Origin: Actinoplanes auranticolor
Lineage (GTDB): Bacteria; Actinomycetota; Actinomycetes; Mycobacteriales; Micromonosporaceae
Length of the DNA: 64,000 nucleotides
Reading direction: 5' to 3'
NCBI RefSeq assembly: GCF_018332655.1
Contig: NZ_BOQL01000016.1
Coordinates: 1 to 64,000 of the forward strand
Numbering within the stretch: the stretch's first letter is position 1; the number at the start of each line of letters is the position of its first letter. The notes beneath the pieces are model-generated. The model was not told the origin of the DNA, searched no databases, and saw only the letters and a list, made by a program, of their open reading frames with translations. Below are positions 26,104-34,904 of the stretch, in pieces. A program made the position numbers and the translations under genes.

Positions 26104-26831
26104 TGGTGCCCTCCAACTGGGATCGTCGATCTCCGTGTTCGGGCTGTAGTACGCGCCGGCGCGGCCGGCGGTTGAAGAATCGGCCCAATCAATTTCTTCG
26201 AATTTCGATTGAACCGAACGCCGGCGCGGTACGTGATTAGGTGGCCCACCTGCGGTTTTGTCGCACAGCGTGCCGAGGCGATGAGCAATCAGTAATTGCA
26301 TGGACGGGCCGGTGGGGTCCATAAGCGACGGACATTCATTTGCCGGCGACCGGGGTTCCGCGTCGGCCGGTGGCCCGGCCCGCCTGGTCGCTCGTGCGGA
26401 GCCCGGCCGGCTGCGCGGCCGAGCCCGGCCTGGCCGGTCGCAGCGCCGAACTCGGCCGGTCATTTCCCCGGACCCGGCCGGGCCGAGGGCGGAAATGGCC
26501 GCACGCCGGGTCGCCCCAGCGCGGCGGGTCACCCCCGCCGAGCCAGCGGAGACCGACAGACCGGGGGCGGTCGCCCCAACGTGGCCGCACTCCCGCCATA
26601 CCCGGCCAGGGCCGACAACGGCCGCGGGCTGGTCACCGCACCGAACCCCGCCCATCGCCCCCACCGCACCCGGCCGGAGGCCGATAGGCGGAAACGGCCC
26701 GGGGCCGGTCGCCCCGGCGCAACCGGTCACCCGCCGGACCTGACCCGGATCGAGCGGCGAGACCCGCCACGGACCGGTCACCCCCGCCCATCGCCCTCGC
26801 CGGCCCGGCCAGGGACCGACGGGCGGGAACG
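26104..26831. other. Long intergenic region between lipoprotein and anti-sigma genes
   Basis: 728 bp with no convincing gene. The 200 bp next to the lipoprotein are relatively A+T-rich and contain an imperfect inverted repeat (CAATCAATTTC facing GAATTTCGATTG, 26186-26211) that may be a promoter or operator. The remainder (26340-26830) is degenerate, made of scattered GGCCGGTCGCCCC-like words with no fixed period. The open frames there have no protein-like composition. Confidence 0.5.
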
Positions 26832-26867
26832 GCGAAGCCCGGCCGCGCTGACGCGGCCGGGCTTCGC
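26832..26867. terminator. Terminator of the sigma/anti-sigma operon
   Basis: A perfect 16-bp stem (GCGAAGCCCGGCCGCG, 26832-26847, with its inverse at 26852-26867) and a 4-nt loop, 20 bp beyond the anti-sigma stop. It separates the sigma operon from the downstream lipoprotein gene. Confidence 0.88.
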
Positions 26868-26887
26868 AGTGCTGAAGTCAGTGCAGG

Positions 26888-27667
26888 TCAGGGCACGCGG
26901 ACCAGCGTCTCGGTGGCGCCCTTGTCATCCACCGACTGGATCTGCAGGAAGGCGATGTCCGCCCGCGGCAGCGCCGTCACGGCCTGCAGCAGCAGCGGTT
27001 CCGGCTGCGCCGCCGTGCCCCAGCCCTTGTCGCCGACCTTCCAGGACGACAGGACCTCGGCGGCGCCGTCCCGGCGGACCACCACGAGGCGGCAGGTCAG
27101 CGGGCCCTTGATGTTCGAGACCGCGAAGGACACCTGGGTGCCCCAGTCCTTGGCCTCCAGGCCCACGTCGGCGCTGACGCCGCTGCGCGGGTCGGTGCCG
27201 CCGAGCCGCTCGCCCACCAGGTCGGGGCCGCCGATCCCGGTGCCGCCCTCGGCCGCCGGCAACGGATCGAGCTGCTTGCTCGACCGCTGCTGCTGGTTCG
27301 GGTTCTGCGGGTCGTTGTTGTTGCCCAGCCACTGACCGCCGGCGAAGAGCGCGCCGATCGAGAGCATCGCGAAGACCACGACCGCCGCGGCCAGCGAGTA
27401 CAGCCGCCGGCTGTTGGCCCGGCGACGCTCGCGCTTCACCTCGCCGATCATCGTCTTGAGCATCAGGCCGTCGCGGCGTGACTGTTCGGTCGCCACCAGG
27501 GCGTCCGCGTCCACGTCCGAGAGGATGTCCACGACCGGCAGCAGCGACTCGAGCTCGATGGCGCAGGCCGGGCAGTCGATCAGGTGGTCCTCGAAGCGGG
27601 AGGCGTCACGCTCGTCGAGCACGCCCAGCGCGTACGACGCGACGTCGAAGTGTTGTTCCTGGGTCAT
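26888..27667 (-). CDS. Membrane-bound anti-sigma factor (RskA-like, zinc-finger N-terminus)
   Basis: 259 residues. The cytosolic anti-sigma domain carries the ZAS-type zinc motif (HFDVASYALGVLD, then HLIDCPAC). One transmembrane helix (about residues 89-111, LYSLAAAVVVFAMLSIGALF) leads to an extracytoplasmic domain of RskA type. It would hold the co-encoded sigma factor at the membrane until regulated proteolysis releases it. Its ATG overlaps the sigma stop (ATGA), ensuring stoichiometric synthesis. Confidence 0.92.
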   Translation of the reverse strand: MTQEQHFDVASYALGVLDERDASRFEDHLIDCPACAIELESLLPVVDILSDVDADALVATEQSRRDGLMLKTMIGEVKRERRRANSRRLYSLAAAVVVFAMLSIGALFAGGQWLGNNNDPQNPNQQQRSSKQLDPLPAAEGGTGIGGPDLVGERLGGTDPRSGVSADVGLEAKDWGTQVSFAVSNIKGPLTCRLVVVRRDGAAEVLSSWKVGDKGWGTAAQPEPLLLQAVTALPRADIAFLQIQSVDDKGATETLVRVP

Positions 27668-28341
27668 TCCGTCACCCCCCGCTGCTGCAAGGCCGTACGC
27701 AGGGCCCGCAGGGCGTAGTACACACGAGACTTGGCAGTGCCCAGCGGCAGGCCGAGAACCTCGGCCGCCTCCGGAACGGTCTTGCCGCGGAAGTACGTCT
27801 CGACCAGGATCTCACGGTGCGACTGGCTGAGCGTACGGAGCGCGTCGGTCACGGTCATGAGCTGCAGCACGCGGTCGGTGTCGTCGGCCGTGCTGGGGAA
27901 ACTCTCCAGCTCACGGTCGTACGTCTCCGGTGGCCGGGCGCTGACGCTGCGGTGGTCGTCGATGGCAATGCGCCGGGCGACGGTGACCAGCCAGGGACGC
28001 AGCGACTGCTGGCCCTGGGCACCGAGCCGGTGCGCGTTGCGCCAGGCCCGCAGGAGCGTCTCCTGCACGATGTCCTCGGCCCGCTGCCGGTCGCCGCCGG
28101 TGAGCCGCAGCACGAACATCAGCAGGGGACCCGCATGCTCCTCGTAGAGCATGCGGACGAGGGTGTCCTCGTGGCTCGCCGTTTCCGACGCAGCCCCGTG
28201 CCGGGCCTGTCGTGGGATCACGGCATCATCATTGTCCGCACCACGGCCTCCGTCGAGAGCCTGCCACCTACCACCGGACCGCTGCTGCGTCATCGCGCAC
28301 ACCCTGTCCGGCGTGAGCCGCTCCATGACCAACGCATGCAT
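27664..28341 (-). CDS. ECF-family RNA polymerase sigma factor
   Basis: 225 residues. Region 2 (LRLTGGDRQRAEDIVQETLLRAWRN) and region 4 (LSQSHREILVETYF, VPEAAEVLGLPLGTAKSRV) are complete; region 3 is absent, as in all ECF factors. The ATG at 28339-28341 is preceded by GGAGG at good spacing; the frame continues upstream but is not coding. It is held by the adjacent anti-sigma factor. Likely targets are envelope genes, perhaps the lipoprotein, DUF4142 and Asn/Gly-rich genes just downstream (inferred from position only). Confidence 0.93.
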   Translation of the reverse strand: MHALVMERLTPDRVCAMTQQRSGGRWQALDGGRGADNDDAVIPRQARHGAASETASHEDTLVRMLYEEHAGPLLMFVLRLTGGDRQRAEDIVQETLLRAWRNAHRLGAQGQQSLRPWLVTVARRIAIDDHRSVSARPPETYDRELESFPSTADDTDRVLQLMTVTDALRTLSQSHREILVETYFRGKTVPEAAEVLGLPLGTAKSRVYYALRALRTALQQRGVTE

Positions 28342-28950
28342 CGAATCCTCCAGCCGGTGCTTTCCCCGTCGCCTGTCATACGGCCCGGGGCACCGGCCGG
28401 GATCAAAGCGAACGGGAAAATTTCCGGAAGCCCGACGGGCCGACCGGCAGCGAGGCGCAGTTGCAAGAGGTTCCTCCGGGTCCGAGCCGCGAGGGGGCGC
28501 GACTTTCATGCATAGACACCGATATGTACTCGGGGGCACGCGAATAATACTCAGCAAGCCGACGGGGACGACAGACGCGGAGTCCGCCATCGGGGCCCCG
28601 GAAGGTGAGGTCGGTCGCAGCAGGTGCGGCCGTCCTCACGGATTGTTGGCATTCAGCCGGGAGAGCGGCCCGGGGCGGCACCGGTCCTGACTCGCGCTGG
28701 GCCGCCTGGCCAGCGTAAACCGGCCGACCCGGTGCCGCCGGCCCGCGAACGGCCAGCGGTCCATCCGTCCCGGAAAACTCACAAAGATTCCGAATCGCCC
28801 ACTGAAGCCCTCGCCGGCCCGCCCCGGCCCGGCGCCGCCGGCCCGCCCCTCCAGCCGTACCGCATCGCTGTCGTTTCTGTCCAAGACGGCCGCCTCGGCC
28901 GCGATCTAGCGTGGACTGCACGTACTGCCCGAGGGTGAGGAGACACCACG
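28342..28950. other. Intergenic region upstream of the ECF sigma gene
   Basis: 609 bp between divergent genes. It must hold the promoters of the sigma operon and of the DHFR-like gene. The overlapping frames here have shadow composition. No terminator, RNA gene or clear ECF-type promoter pair stands out. Confidence 0.45.
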
Positions 28951-29529
28951 ATGCGCGACCTGGTCTACACCGGTTTCATGTCGCTGGACGGCGTCGTGGA
29001 CTCGCCCGGCGGCGGCCCGGGCGAGGAGCATCGCAGCGGCGGCTGGGTCTTCAAGGACCTCGAGTTCGTCCCGGAGGCCTGGTCGCTGAAGGGTGAGGAG
29101 CTCACCGACACGACGGCGCTGATGTTCGGCCGCCGCAGCTATCAGGCGTTCGCGCCGGTCTGGCCCGGCTCCGAGGACCACGCCGGTTACAAGGACCTGC
29201 CCAAGTACGTGGTGTCGAGCACGCTGACCGACGACGCCCTGGTCGACGGCTGGGGTCCGACGACGATCCTGCGCTCGACCGAGGACGTCACCGCGCTCAA
29301 GAAGGGCGAGGGCGGCGCGATCTTCATCCACGGGAGCGCGGAGCTGGCCCGGCGGCTGTCGGACGCGGGCCTGATCGACCGGTACCACCTGCTCGTCTTC
29401 CCCGTGCTGCTCGGCGCCGGGAAGAGCCTGTTCGGGCGGGCCGACCGGGACAAGCACATGCTCACGCTGCGGGAGTCGCAGAGTTACGCGAACGGGATCC
29501 TGAAGCTGGTCTACGACGTCGAGCGCTGA
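28951..29529 (+). CDS. Dihydrofolate reductase-fold protein (RibD C-terminal/YyaP type)
   Basis: 192 residues. The sequence runs YTGFMSLDGVVDSP, LMFGRRSYQAF, YVVSSTL, IFIHGSAELARRL and LLVFPVLLGAGKSLF, the pattern of COG0262 proteins with the DHFR fold. These bind NADPH and act as uncharacterised reductases; this is not the housekeeping FolA, which is at 63417. GAGGAG precedes the ATG. The 3' end overlaps the convergent AraC gene by 19 bp. Confidence 0.88.
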   Translation: MRDLVYTGFMSLDGVVDSPGGGPGEEHRSGGWVFKDLEFVPEAWSLKGEELTDTTALMFGRRSYQAFAPVWPGSEDHAGYKDLPKYVVSSTLTDDALVDGWGPTTILRSTEDVTALKKGEGGAIFIHGSAELARRLSDAGLIDRYHLLVFPVLLGAGKSLFGRADRDKHMLTLRESQSYANGILKLVYDVER

Positions 29530-30230
29530 TCCAGGGCGAGGGCGATCGCGCCGCCCTCGCCCTCGCGCAGTTGCCCGGCGGTACGGCCGACGTAGCAACG
29601 CAGTGCCCGGGCCAGGTGCGGCTCGTCGAAGTAGTCGAGCTTGGCGACGACGTCGGCGGCCGGGTCGCCGGCAGCCAGCAGCTCCGCCGCGGTACGGGCG
29701 CGCTCGATCTGCCGGACCGCGCCCCGGGTCAGCCCGGTCGCGGCCCGGAACCGGCGTTCGACCGAGCGCTGCGAGACGGCCGGGTGGTGACCCCGCAGCA
29801 CGTCGGCGACCAGCGGGTCACGGACCAGGGTCCCGGCCCGGACCAGCCGTACGACCAGGGCCTCGGCGTCGTCGGGGCCGGGCGTCTCCCACCGCGTACC
29901 GTCCAGCCGGAACGTCCGGCGCGTGGTGTCGGGGAGCCCGATGCCGCCGTCGACCAGCGCCGGCGTGGGCACGGCCCGCAACGAGGTGCCCACCGCCAGC
30001 TCGATGCCCGTGAAGCTCGCGCCCTCCGGCACCGGCGCCGTGCCGGTCCGGGTCTCGGGACCGGTGATGCCCGCGTACGCCCGGCCGGCCTGCTGCCAGA
30101 ACACCAGGCCACAGCGCACCCCGGCGACCGATGTCATCGCCGTGACCTGCTCGCTCGCGCAGGTCCACACGGCGTCGACCCACGGCGAGTCGGACCGGCG
30201 CGTCTCGAACCGGAGTCCCACGGGCGACAA
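29511..30230 (-). CDS. AraC-family transcriptional regulator
   Basis: 239 residues. The C-terminal AraC DNA-binding domain spans the last 85 residues (SQRSVERRFRAATGLTRGA, then a second helix-turn-helix ending ALRCYVGRTAGQL). The N-terminal part resembles the cupin-like sensor of DUF6597-type AraC proteins (WVDAVWTCASE). Ligand and targets are unknown. It converges on and overlaps the DHFR-fold gene, whose regulation it may influence. Confidence 0.85.
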   Translation of the reverse strand: MSPVGLRFETRRSDSPWVDAVWTCASEQVTAMTSVAGVRCGLVFWQQAGRAYAGITGPETRTGTAPVPEGASFTGIELAVGTSLRAVPTPALVDGGIGLPDTTRRTFRLDGTRWETPGPDDAEALVVRLVRAGTLVRDPLVADVLRGHHPAVSQRSVERRFRAATGLTRGAVRQIERARTAAELLAAGDPAADVVAKLDYFDEPHLARALRCYVGRTAGQLREGEGGAIALALDQRSTS

Positions 30231-30248
30231 GATACGCCGGTGGCGCGG

Positions 30249-31217
30249 TCAGCGGCTTCTGGCGGTGGCCAGGGTGAGGGCGCGGTGCAGCACCCGGGCG
30301 TCGCCCAGCATCCCGCGCAGGCGCCGCTCCAGGCCCGCGATCGGCACGAGATTCTGCGGTGCGCGGGGATCCTTGTACGACGACGAGGCGAACCGCGGCA
30401 GGGTCGCAGAGGACAGGTCGGCCAGCTCGATCGCCTCGGCCGGGGTCAGGTCCGGCGAGCATTCGATCCGGACGATGCCCGACCACGGCGCGCCCGAGGC
30501 CCCCGGCAGCCGGAGATACCAGGACCAGCCGCCCCAGACCGTGCCCATCTGGAAGACCGGCGTGCGCTGGGTGGGCCGCAACGAGGTCACCACGGTCGTC
30601 AGCGCCGCGGGCAGATACTGCTTCTGCTGCGTCTTCACGTAGCCGATCGTGCGGGGCAGCTGCCGGCGGTTACGCAACGGGCCGTCCACCACCAGCAGGT
30701 CGGCGCCGTCCGTGCCGCCGTCGCGGGCCGCGCCCGAGATGTCGATCTCCAGCGCGGTCAGGGGCGCCTGGACGGCGGCCGGGAGCTTGCTCGCCTCGCC
30801 GGTGCCGCTGACCCGGTGCACCTCGTAGCGCACCGAGCCGGCCTGGAGGTCCTCCGCGCTCGGCGAGGCCGTGAACAAGCCCCGGGCCACCCGGGCCCCG
30901 GCCAGCTCAGCGACACCGTTACGCAGGTCGCAGCGCACCACGCCGGCCGCGTACGAGGCGGCCAGCCCGGCGTACGACATGCCGTCCTCCTCGGCCGTCC
31001 AGAGACCCGCGTCGTTGCGCCGGACGCCGTCGACCAGGAACACCACGTCGGGGCAGCGGACCCGGGACGAGACGTCGATCGGTGCCCACCGGTCGGCGGG
31101 CACCTCGACGTCCGTGTCGACCTGGGCGCTGCTGGGCGACGCCGGCCCGTCCGACGAGTCGCCCTCGAACGACGCCCCGTACGACGGATCCCAGGCGTCG
31201 ACGAACATCCGCGTCAC
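30249..31217 (-). CDS. NurA-like nuclease-domain protein
   Basis: 322 residues. It is not well known in bacteria, but the order of motifs follows the NurA 5'-3' nuclease superfamily: FLVDGVRR (D63), LLVVDGPLRN (D178), TIGYVKTQQKQYLPA (K195), SWYLRLP (233-239) and IVRIE (E252). The two Asp-Gly motifs would carry the metal-binding acids. The start overlaps the sbcC stop (ATGA-type), so it is translationally coupled to sbcC, itself coupled to sbcD, with a HerA-like ATPase gene upstream. In archaea NurA works with HerA, Mre11 and Rad50 in end resection. Confidence in the family is moderate; confidence in the gene is high. Confidence 0.7.
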   Translation of the reverse strand: MTRMFVDAWDPSYGASFEGDSSDGPASPSSAQVDTDVEVPADRWAPIDVSSRVRCPDVVFLVDGVRRNDAGLWTAEEDGMSYAGLAASYAAGVVRCDLRNGVAELAGARVARGLFTASPSAEDLQAGSVRYEVHRVSGTGEASKLPAAVQAPLTALEIDISGAARDGGTDGADLLVVDGPLRNRRQLPRTIGYVKTQQKQYLPAALTTVVTSLRPTQRTPVFQMGTVWGGWSWYLRLPGASGAPWSGIVRIECSPDLTPAEAIELADLSSATLPRFASSSYKDPRAPQNLVPIAGLERRLRGMLGDARVLHRALTLATARSR

Positions 31218-33703
31218 AGACCAACCCTCTCCACATGTGCCGTACGGGCGTCCTTGTGCACCTCGAAGCGGACCGGTACGCGTTCCGCCAGGGCGTTGAC
31301 GTGGGTGACCACCCCGACCATCCGGTCGCCGCGGGCGGCCAGGTTCTCCAGCGTCGCCGCCACCACGTCCAGCGTCGCCGCGTCGAGGGTGCCGAAGCCC
31401 TCGTCCAGCACGATCGACTCCAGGCTGGCCGCTGTCGTCGACATGCCGGCCAGCTGCTCGGAGAGGGCCAGGGCCAGCGCGAGCGACGCCTGGAAGGTCT
31501 CCCCGCCGGACAGCGTGCGCACTCCGCGCCGCAGGCCCGCGTCGTGGTGGTCGATGACGAAGAACTCACCCTTGTCGTGCATCAGGTCGTACTGTCCCCC
31601 GGTCAGCTCGCGCAGAATCCGCGACGCGCCGTCGACGAGCAGATCCAACGCCTCCTCGAGCAGCCAGCGCTCGAAGTTGTTGGCCCGCAGGTGCCCGGCC
31701 AGCGCCTTGGCCACCCGGCCGTCGCGCAGCAGCGTGGCGCGCTGCTCGGCCAGCTCCCGGGCCTGCTCCCGGCGGTCGGCCAGCCGCTGCCATGCCGCCT
31801 CGGCCCGTTCGGCGGCCACCGCGGCGGCCCGGATCAGGTCGGCGTCGGCGCCGCCGGAGGGGGCATTGAGCCCCGCGTCGGTGAACAGGGCCAGCACGGC
31901 CGCGCGGGCCTGCTGGGTGTCCGCGTGAGCGGCCTCGACCGCCGACGCGGCCTCGGCCCGGGCTTTCTCCCGCTGCCGGGCGGACGTCCGCGCCCACTCG
32001 ACCAGCGCGGACCAGGCCGCGGCGAGGTCGTCACGGTCGGCGGGCGGGGGCGAGAACCGGGCCACCGCGTCGCGGACCGTGTCGAACGAACGCCAGGCCG
32101 TGCGCTGCTGCTCGTCGGCCGCCGCGACCGCCGCGTGGGCCCGCCGCTGGGTGTCGCGGGCCTCGCGGACCGCCGCACCGGCGTGGTCGAGCTTCTTCTG
32201 CAGCTTGGTGAGCTCGTCCAGCTGCCGGCGCAGGGCCTCGACGCCGGGCGAGTCGGCCAGCGCGGCGCGCACCTCGGTGAGCCGGGACCGGTGCTGCTCC
32301 AGCTGGGCCCGCTTGCGGTCGAGCCCGCGCTCGAGCTCCCGCGCCACGGCGTCGCGCTGCTTGAACGCCGTCGACGCCACGTCCGCAGCCGCCCGGGCCG
32401 CCTTGCCCGTGCGCTCGGCCGCCTGGACCGCCGAGCCCTCGGGCATCGGCGGGACCTCGGTCACCGGCTGGGCACACACCGGGCAGTCGTGGCCCGTCGT
32501 CAGGTGCGCCCGCAGAGCGGCCGCCCGGTCCAGGGTCTGGGCCTCGGCGTATTCCGCGCGTGCCTGCTCCAGCAACTGTTCGGCGCCGGTGTGCGCGGCC
32601 CGTGCGAGGTCGGCCGCCGCCACGGCGTCCTTGTATTCCACCTCTGCGACGGAGACCTCGCCCGCGAACCACTCGGCCTGGCCGGTCAGCCGGTCCAGCT
32701 CGAGGTGGCGGTCCAGCAGCAGCCCGAGCGAACCCGCGTCACCGGCGGCAGCCAGTTCCCCGCGTACCTTCTCCTCGCGCTCCTCGGCCGCGCGCACGCC
32801 CGCCGCCGCCTCCTCGGCGCCGGCCCGCGCCGCGGCCGCGGCCTCGGCGACCTTGGCGCTGCCGGCCGGCATCTTCACCCGGGCGAGCACGGCCAGCTCG
32901 CCGGCGATCGCGTCGCGGGCCGCGGCCAGCTCGGCCTCGCGGGCCCGGACCACGCTGAGCTGCGGCACCGCCTGCTCGACGGCCCGGGTCAGCTCCCGCA
33001 TCGCGGTCAGCCGGGTCTCGGCGGCCTCGACGGCCTCGTCGTCGGCGTCGGTCAGCCCGGCCAGCAGCTGGTCGAGGGTGACCAGCTGGGCCTCGGCCTT
33101 GGTCGCGCGGGTCGAGGCCTTGGCCTGGACCTCCTCGTAGACGTGCAGGCCGAGCAGGTTGACCAGGATCTGCTGGCGGGTGGCCGGCTTGGCGTGCAGG
33201 AAGTCGGCGAACTGGCCCTGCGGCAGGATCACGCAGCTGGTGAACTGCTCGTACGGCAGCCCGACGGCCTCGACGATCGCGCTGTCCATCTCGGCCGGGG
33301 TGCCGGCGAGCACGTCACCGAGGTCCTCCAGGCTCATCCCGGTGTCGAGCCGGGTGACGTCGAAGCCCGGCGGCATGAGCTGCAGGCCGGCACCGGCCGT
33401 CTTGACGTTGCCCCGGCCGTCGCGGCGCACCACCCGGGTCGCCACGTAGCGGGAACCGGCGGACTCGAAGACGAGCCGCACCCGGGCCTCGGTGGCCGAG
33501 GGCGCCAGCGCGTTACCGATGCCGCGGCTGCCTCCCCAGCGGGGCACAGTGCCGTAGAGGGCGAAGCAGATGCCGTCGAGCACCGTGGACTTGCCCGAAC
33601 CGGTCGGTCCGACCAGCGCGAAATAGTCCGCGTCGGTGAAGTCGACGGTGGTCTCGTCGCGGAAGACCGTGAAACCGGCCATGTCGAGCCGTAGCGGCCT
33701 CAT
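31214..33703 (-). CDS. sbcC: SbcC/Rad50-type SMC-like exonuclease ATPase
   Basis: 829 residues, at the short end for SbcC. The N-terminal Walker A GPTGSGKST is near residue 32. A zinc hook CPVC (first Cys at residue 407) sits at the apex of two coiled-coil arms rich in Ala, Glu and Arg. The ABC signature LSGGETFQAS and Walker B IVLDEGFGTLD are near the C-terminus. With SbcD it forms the complex that cleaves hairpins and blocked DNA ends. Its ATG overlaps the sbcD stop by four bases and its stop overlaps the NurA-like start. Confidence 0.96.
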   Translation of the reverse strand: MRPLRLDMAGFTVFRDETTVDFTDADYFALVGPTGSGKSTVLDGICFALYGTVPRWGGSRGIGNALAPSATEARVRLVFESAGSRYVATRVVRRDGRGNVKTAGAGLQLMPPGFDVTRLDTGMSLEDLGDVLAGTPAEMDSAIVEAVGLPYEQFTSCVILPQGQFADFLHAKPATRQQILVNLLGLHVYEEVQAKASTRATKAEAQLVTLDQLLAGLTDADDEAVEAAETRLTAMRELTRAVEQAVPQLSVVRAREAELAAARDAIAGELAVLARVKMPAGSAKVAEAAAAARAGAEEAAAGVRAAEEREEKVRGELAAAGDAGSLGLLLDRHLELDRLTGQAEWFAGEVSVAEVEYKDAVAAADLARAAHTGAEQLLEQARAEYAEAQTLDRAAALRAHLTTGHDCPVCAQPVTEVPPMPEGSAVQAAERTGKAARAAADVASTAFKQRDAVARELERGLDRKRAQLEQHRSRLTEVRAALADSPGVEALRRQLDELTKLQKKLDHAGAAVREARDTQRRAHAAVAAADEQQRTAWRSFDTVRDAVARFSPPPADRDDLAAAWSALVEWARTSARQREKARAEAASAVEAAHADTQQARAAVLALFTDAGLNAPSGGADADLIRAAAVAAERAEAAWQRLADRREQARELAEQRATLLRDGRVAKALAGHLRANNFERWLLEEALDLLVDGASRILRELTGGQYDLMHDKGEFFVIDHHDAGLRRGVRTLSGGETFQASLALALALSEQLAGMSTTAASLESIVLDEGFGTLDAATLDVVAATLENLAARGDRMVGVVTHVNALAERVPVRFEVHKDARTAHVERVGL

Positions 33704-34851
33704 GAGTGGGTGCTCACCTCGTCGTAGAGCTCGTCGAAGAGTTCCCGGACGCCTTCCTCGGCGGTGCCGCGACTGTCCAGATAGTCACCGAAGAGCTGGC
33801 GCGGGCTGCGCCCGGCACGCTGCGCCATCCGCTCCCCGGCCCGGTCGGGCACCATGTCCGGATCGATGCGCACCTCGAGCGCGTTGGGCAGCAGCTCCTG
33901 GACGTCCTCGCGCAGCCCCACCCGTGGCGTCTCACGGACGAATACACGCAACCAGGCATCCGGAAGGTTCACCGTGGCGAGCTGATCGAGTGAGCCGCGC
34001 ACGGTGCGCAGCGTCCGGGCCGAGGTCACCGGCACGTCGCGGACCTTCGCCGCCTTCTCGGCCGACACGTCCACGATCGCGACGGAGCTGATGTTCTCCT
34101 CCTCGCCGAAGTCGACGGCCAGCGGGCTACCGCTGTAGCGCACCGGGCAGGGGCCGATGACCGCCTGGGAACGGTGCAGGTGGCCCAGGGCGACGTAGTG
34201 CGTGCCGGGCGGGAAGACGGTGGCCGGGACCGCGTACCCCATGACGGTGTGGGCCTCGCGCTCGCCGCCACCGGCGCTGGCGCCCACCACGGTCAGGTGG
34301 GCGGTGAGCAGGTTGACCACGCCGGGCTCACCGAAGTCCTCGGCGAGCCGGGCGATCAGCCGGGCGATGTGGTCGGCGTACGTCTGGCTCGCCTCGGCCG
34401 CGGTCAGCTCGTACATCTCCACGGCGCGGATGGCGTAGCGCTGGGAGAGGAAGGGCAGCGCGGCCAGCCGCCAGCGCTCACCGCCGGCGGTCGTACCGGT
34501 CAGGATCAGGTCGTCGGGCCTGTCCCGCACGGATCCGCGCAGCGTGATCCCGGCCGCCTCGGCCCACGGGCGCAGCGCGTCCAGCGCCTGGCCGTTGTCG
34601 TGGTTGCCGCCGATCGCGATCACCGTGGCGCCGGTCTGCCGCAGCGCCGACAGCGCCCGGGTCACCACCCGGACGGCGTCCGGCGACGGCGCGGCCGTGT
34701 CGTAGAGGTCACCGGCGATGATCACGAGGTCCGGCTGCTCGGCCCGGGCGATCTCCACGACCTGGCCGAGCACGCGGATGTGTTCCTCGTGCCGGGTCCG
34801 GCCCTTCAGGACCTTCCCGACGTGCCAGTCGGACGTGTGCAGGATGCGCAT
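33700..34851 (-). CDS. sbcD: SbcD/Mre11-type nuclease
   Basis: 383 residues. All phosphoesterase motifs that bind the two Mn ions are present: DWHVG (I), GDLYDTA (II), GGNHDN (III), TAHL (IV) and GHLH (V). It supplies the nuclease of the SbcCD complex, with 3'-5' exonuclease and hairpin endonuclease activity. It lies 53 bp downstream of the HerA-like gene and is coupled to sbcC by an ATGA overlap, so all four genes probably share a transcript. Confidence 0.97.
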   Translation of the reverse strand: MRILHTSDWHVGKVLKGRTRHEEHIRVLGQVVEIARAEQPDLVIIAGDLYDTAAPSPDAVRVVTRALSALRQTGATVIAIGGNHDNGQALDALRPWAEAAGITLRGSVRDRPDDLILTGTTAGGERWRLAALPFLSQRYAIRAVEMYELTAAEASQTYADHIARLIARLAEDFGEPGVVNLLTAHLTVVGASAGGGEREAHTVMGYAVPATVFPPGTHYVALGHLHRSQAVIGPCPVRYSGSPLAVDFGEEENISSVAIVDVSAEKAAKVRDVPVTSARTLRTVRGSLDQLATVNLPDAWLRVFVRETPRVGLREDVQELLPNALEVRIDPDMVPDRAGERMAQRAGRSPRQLFGDYLDSRGTAEEGVRELFDELYDEVSTHS

Positions 34852-34904
34852 CGCTCCATCTTTCGCCGTTTGGTGTTGACGTGCGCCGGAGACGCCCTGG
34901 AAGG

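Noticed and set aside
28342..28590. Longer start for the ECF sigma factor (frame open to 28590)
   Set aside because: The upstream part is Arg/Pro-rich shadow sequence, and the ATG at 28341 has a good GGAGG.
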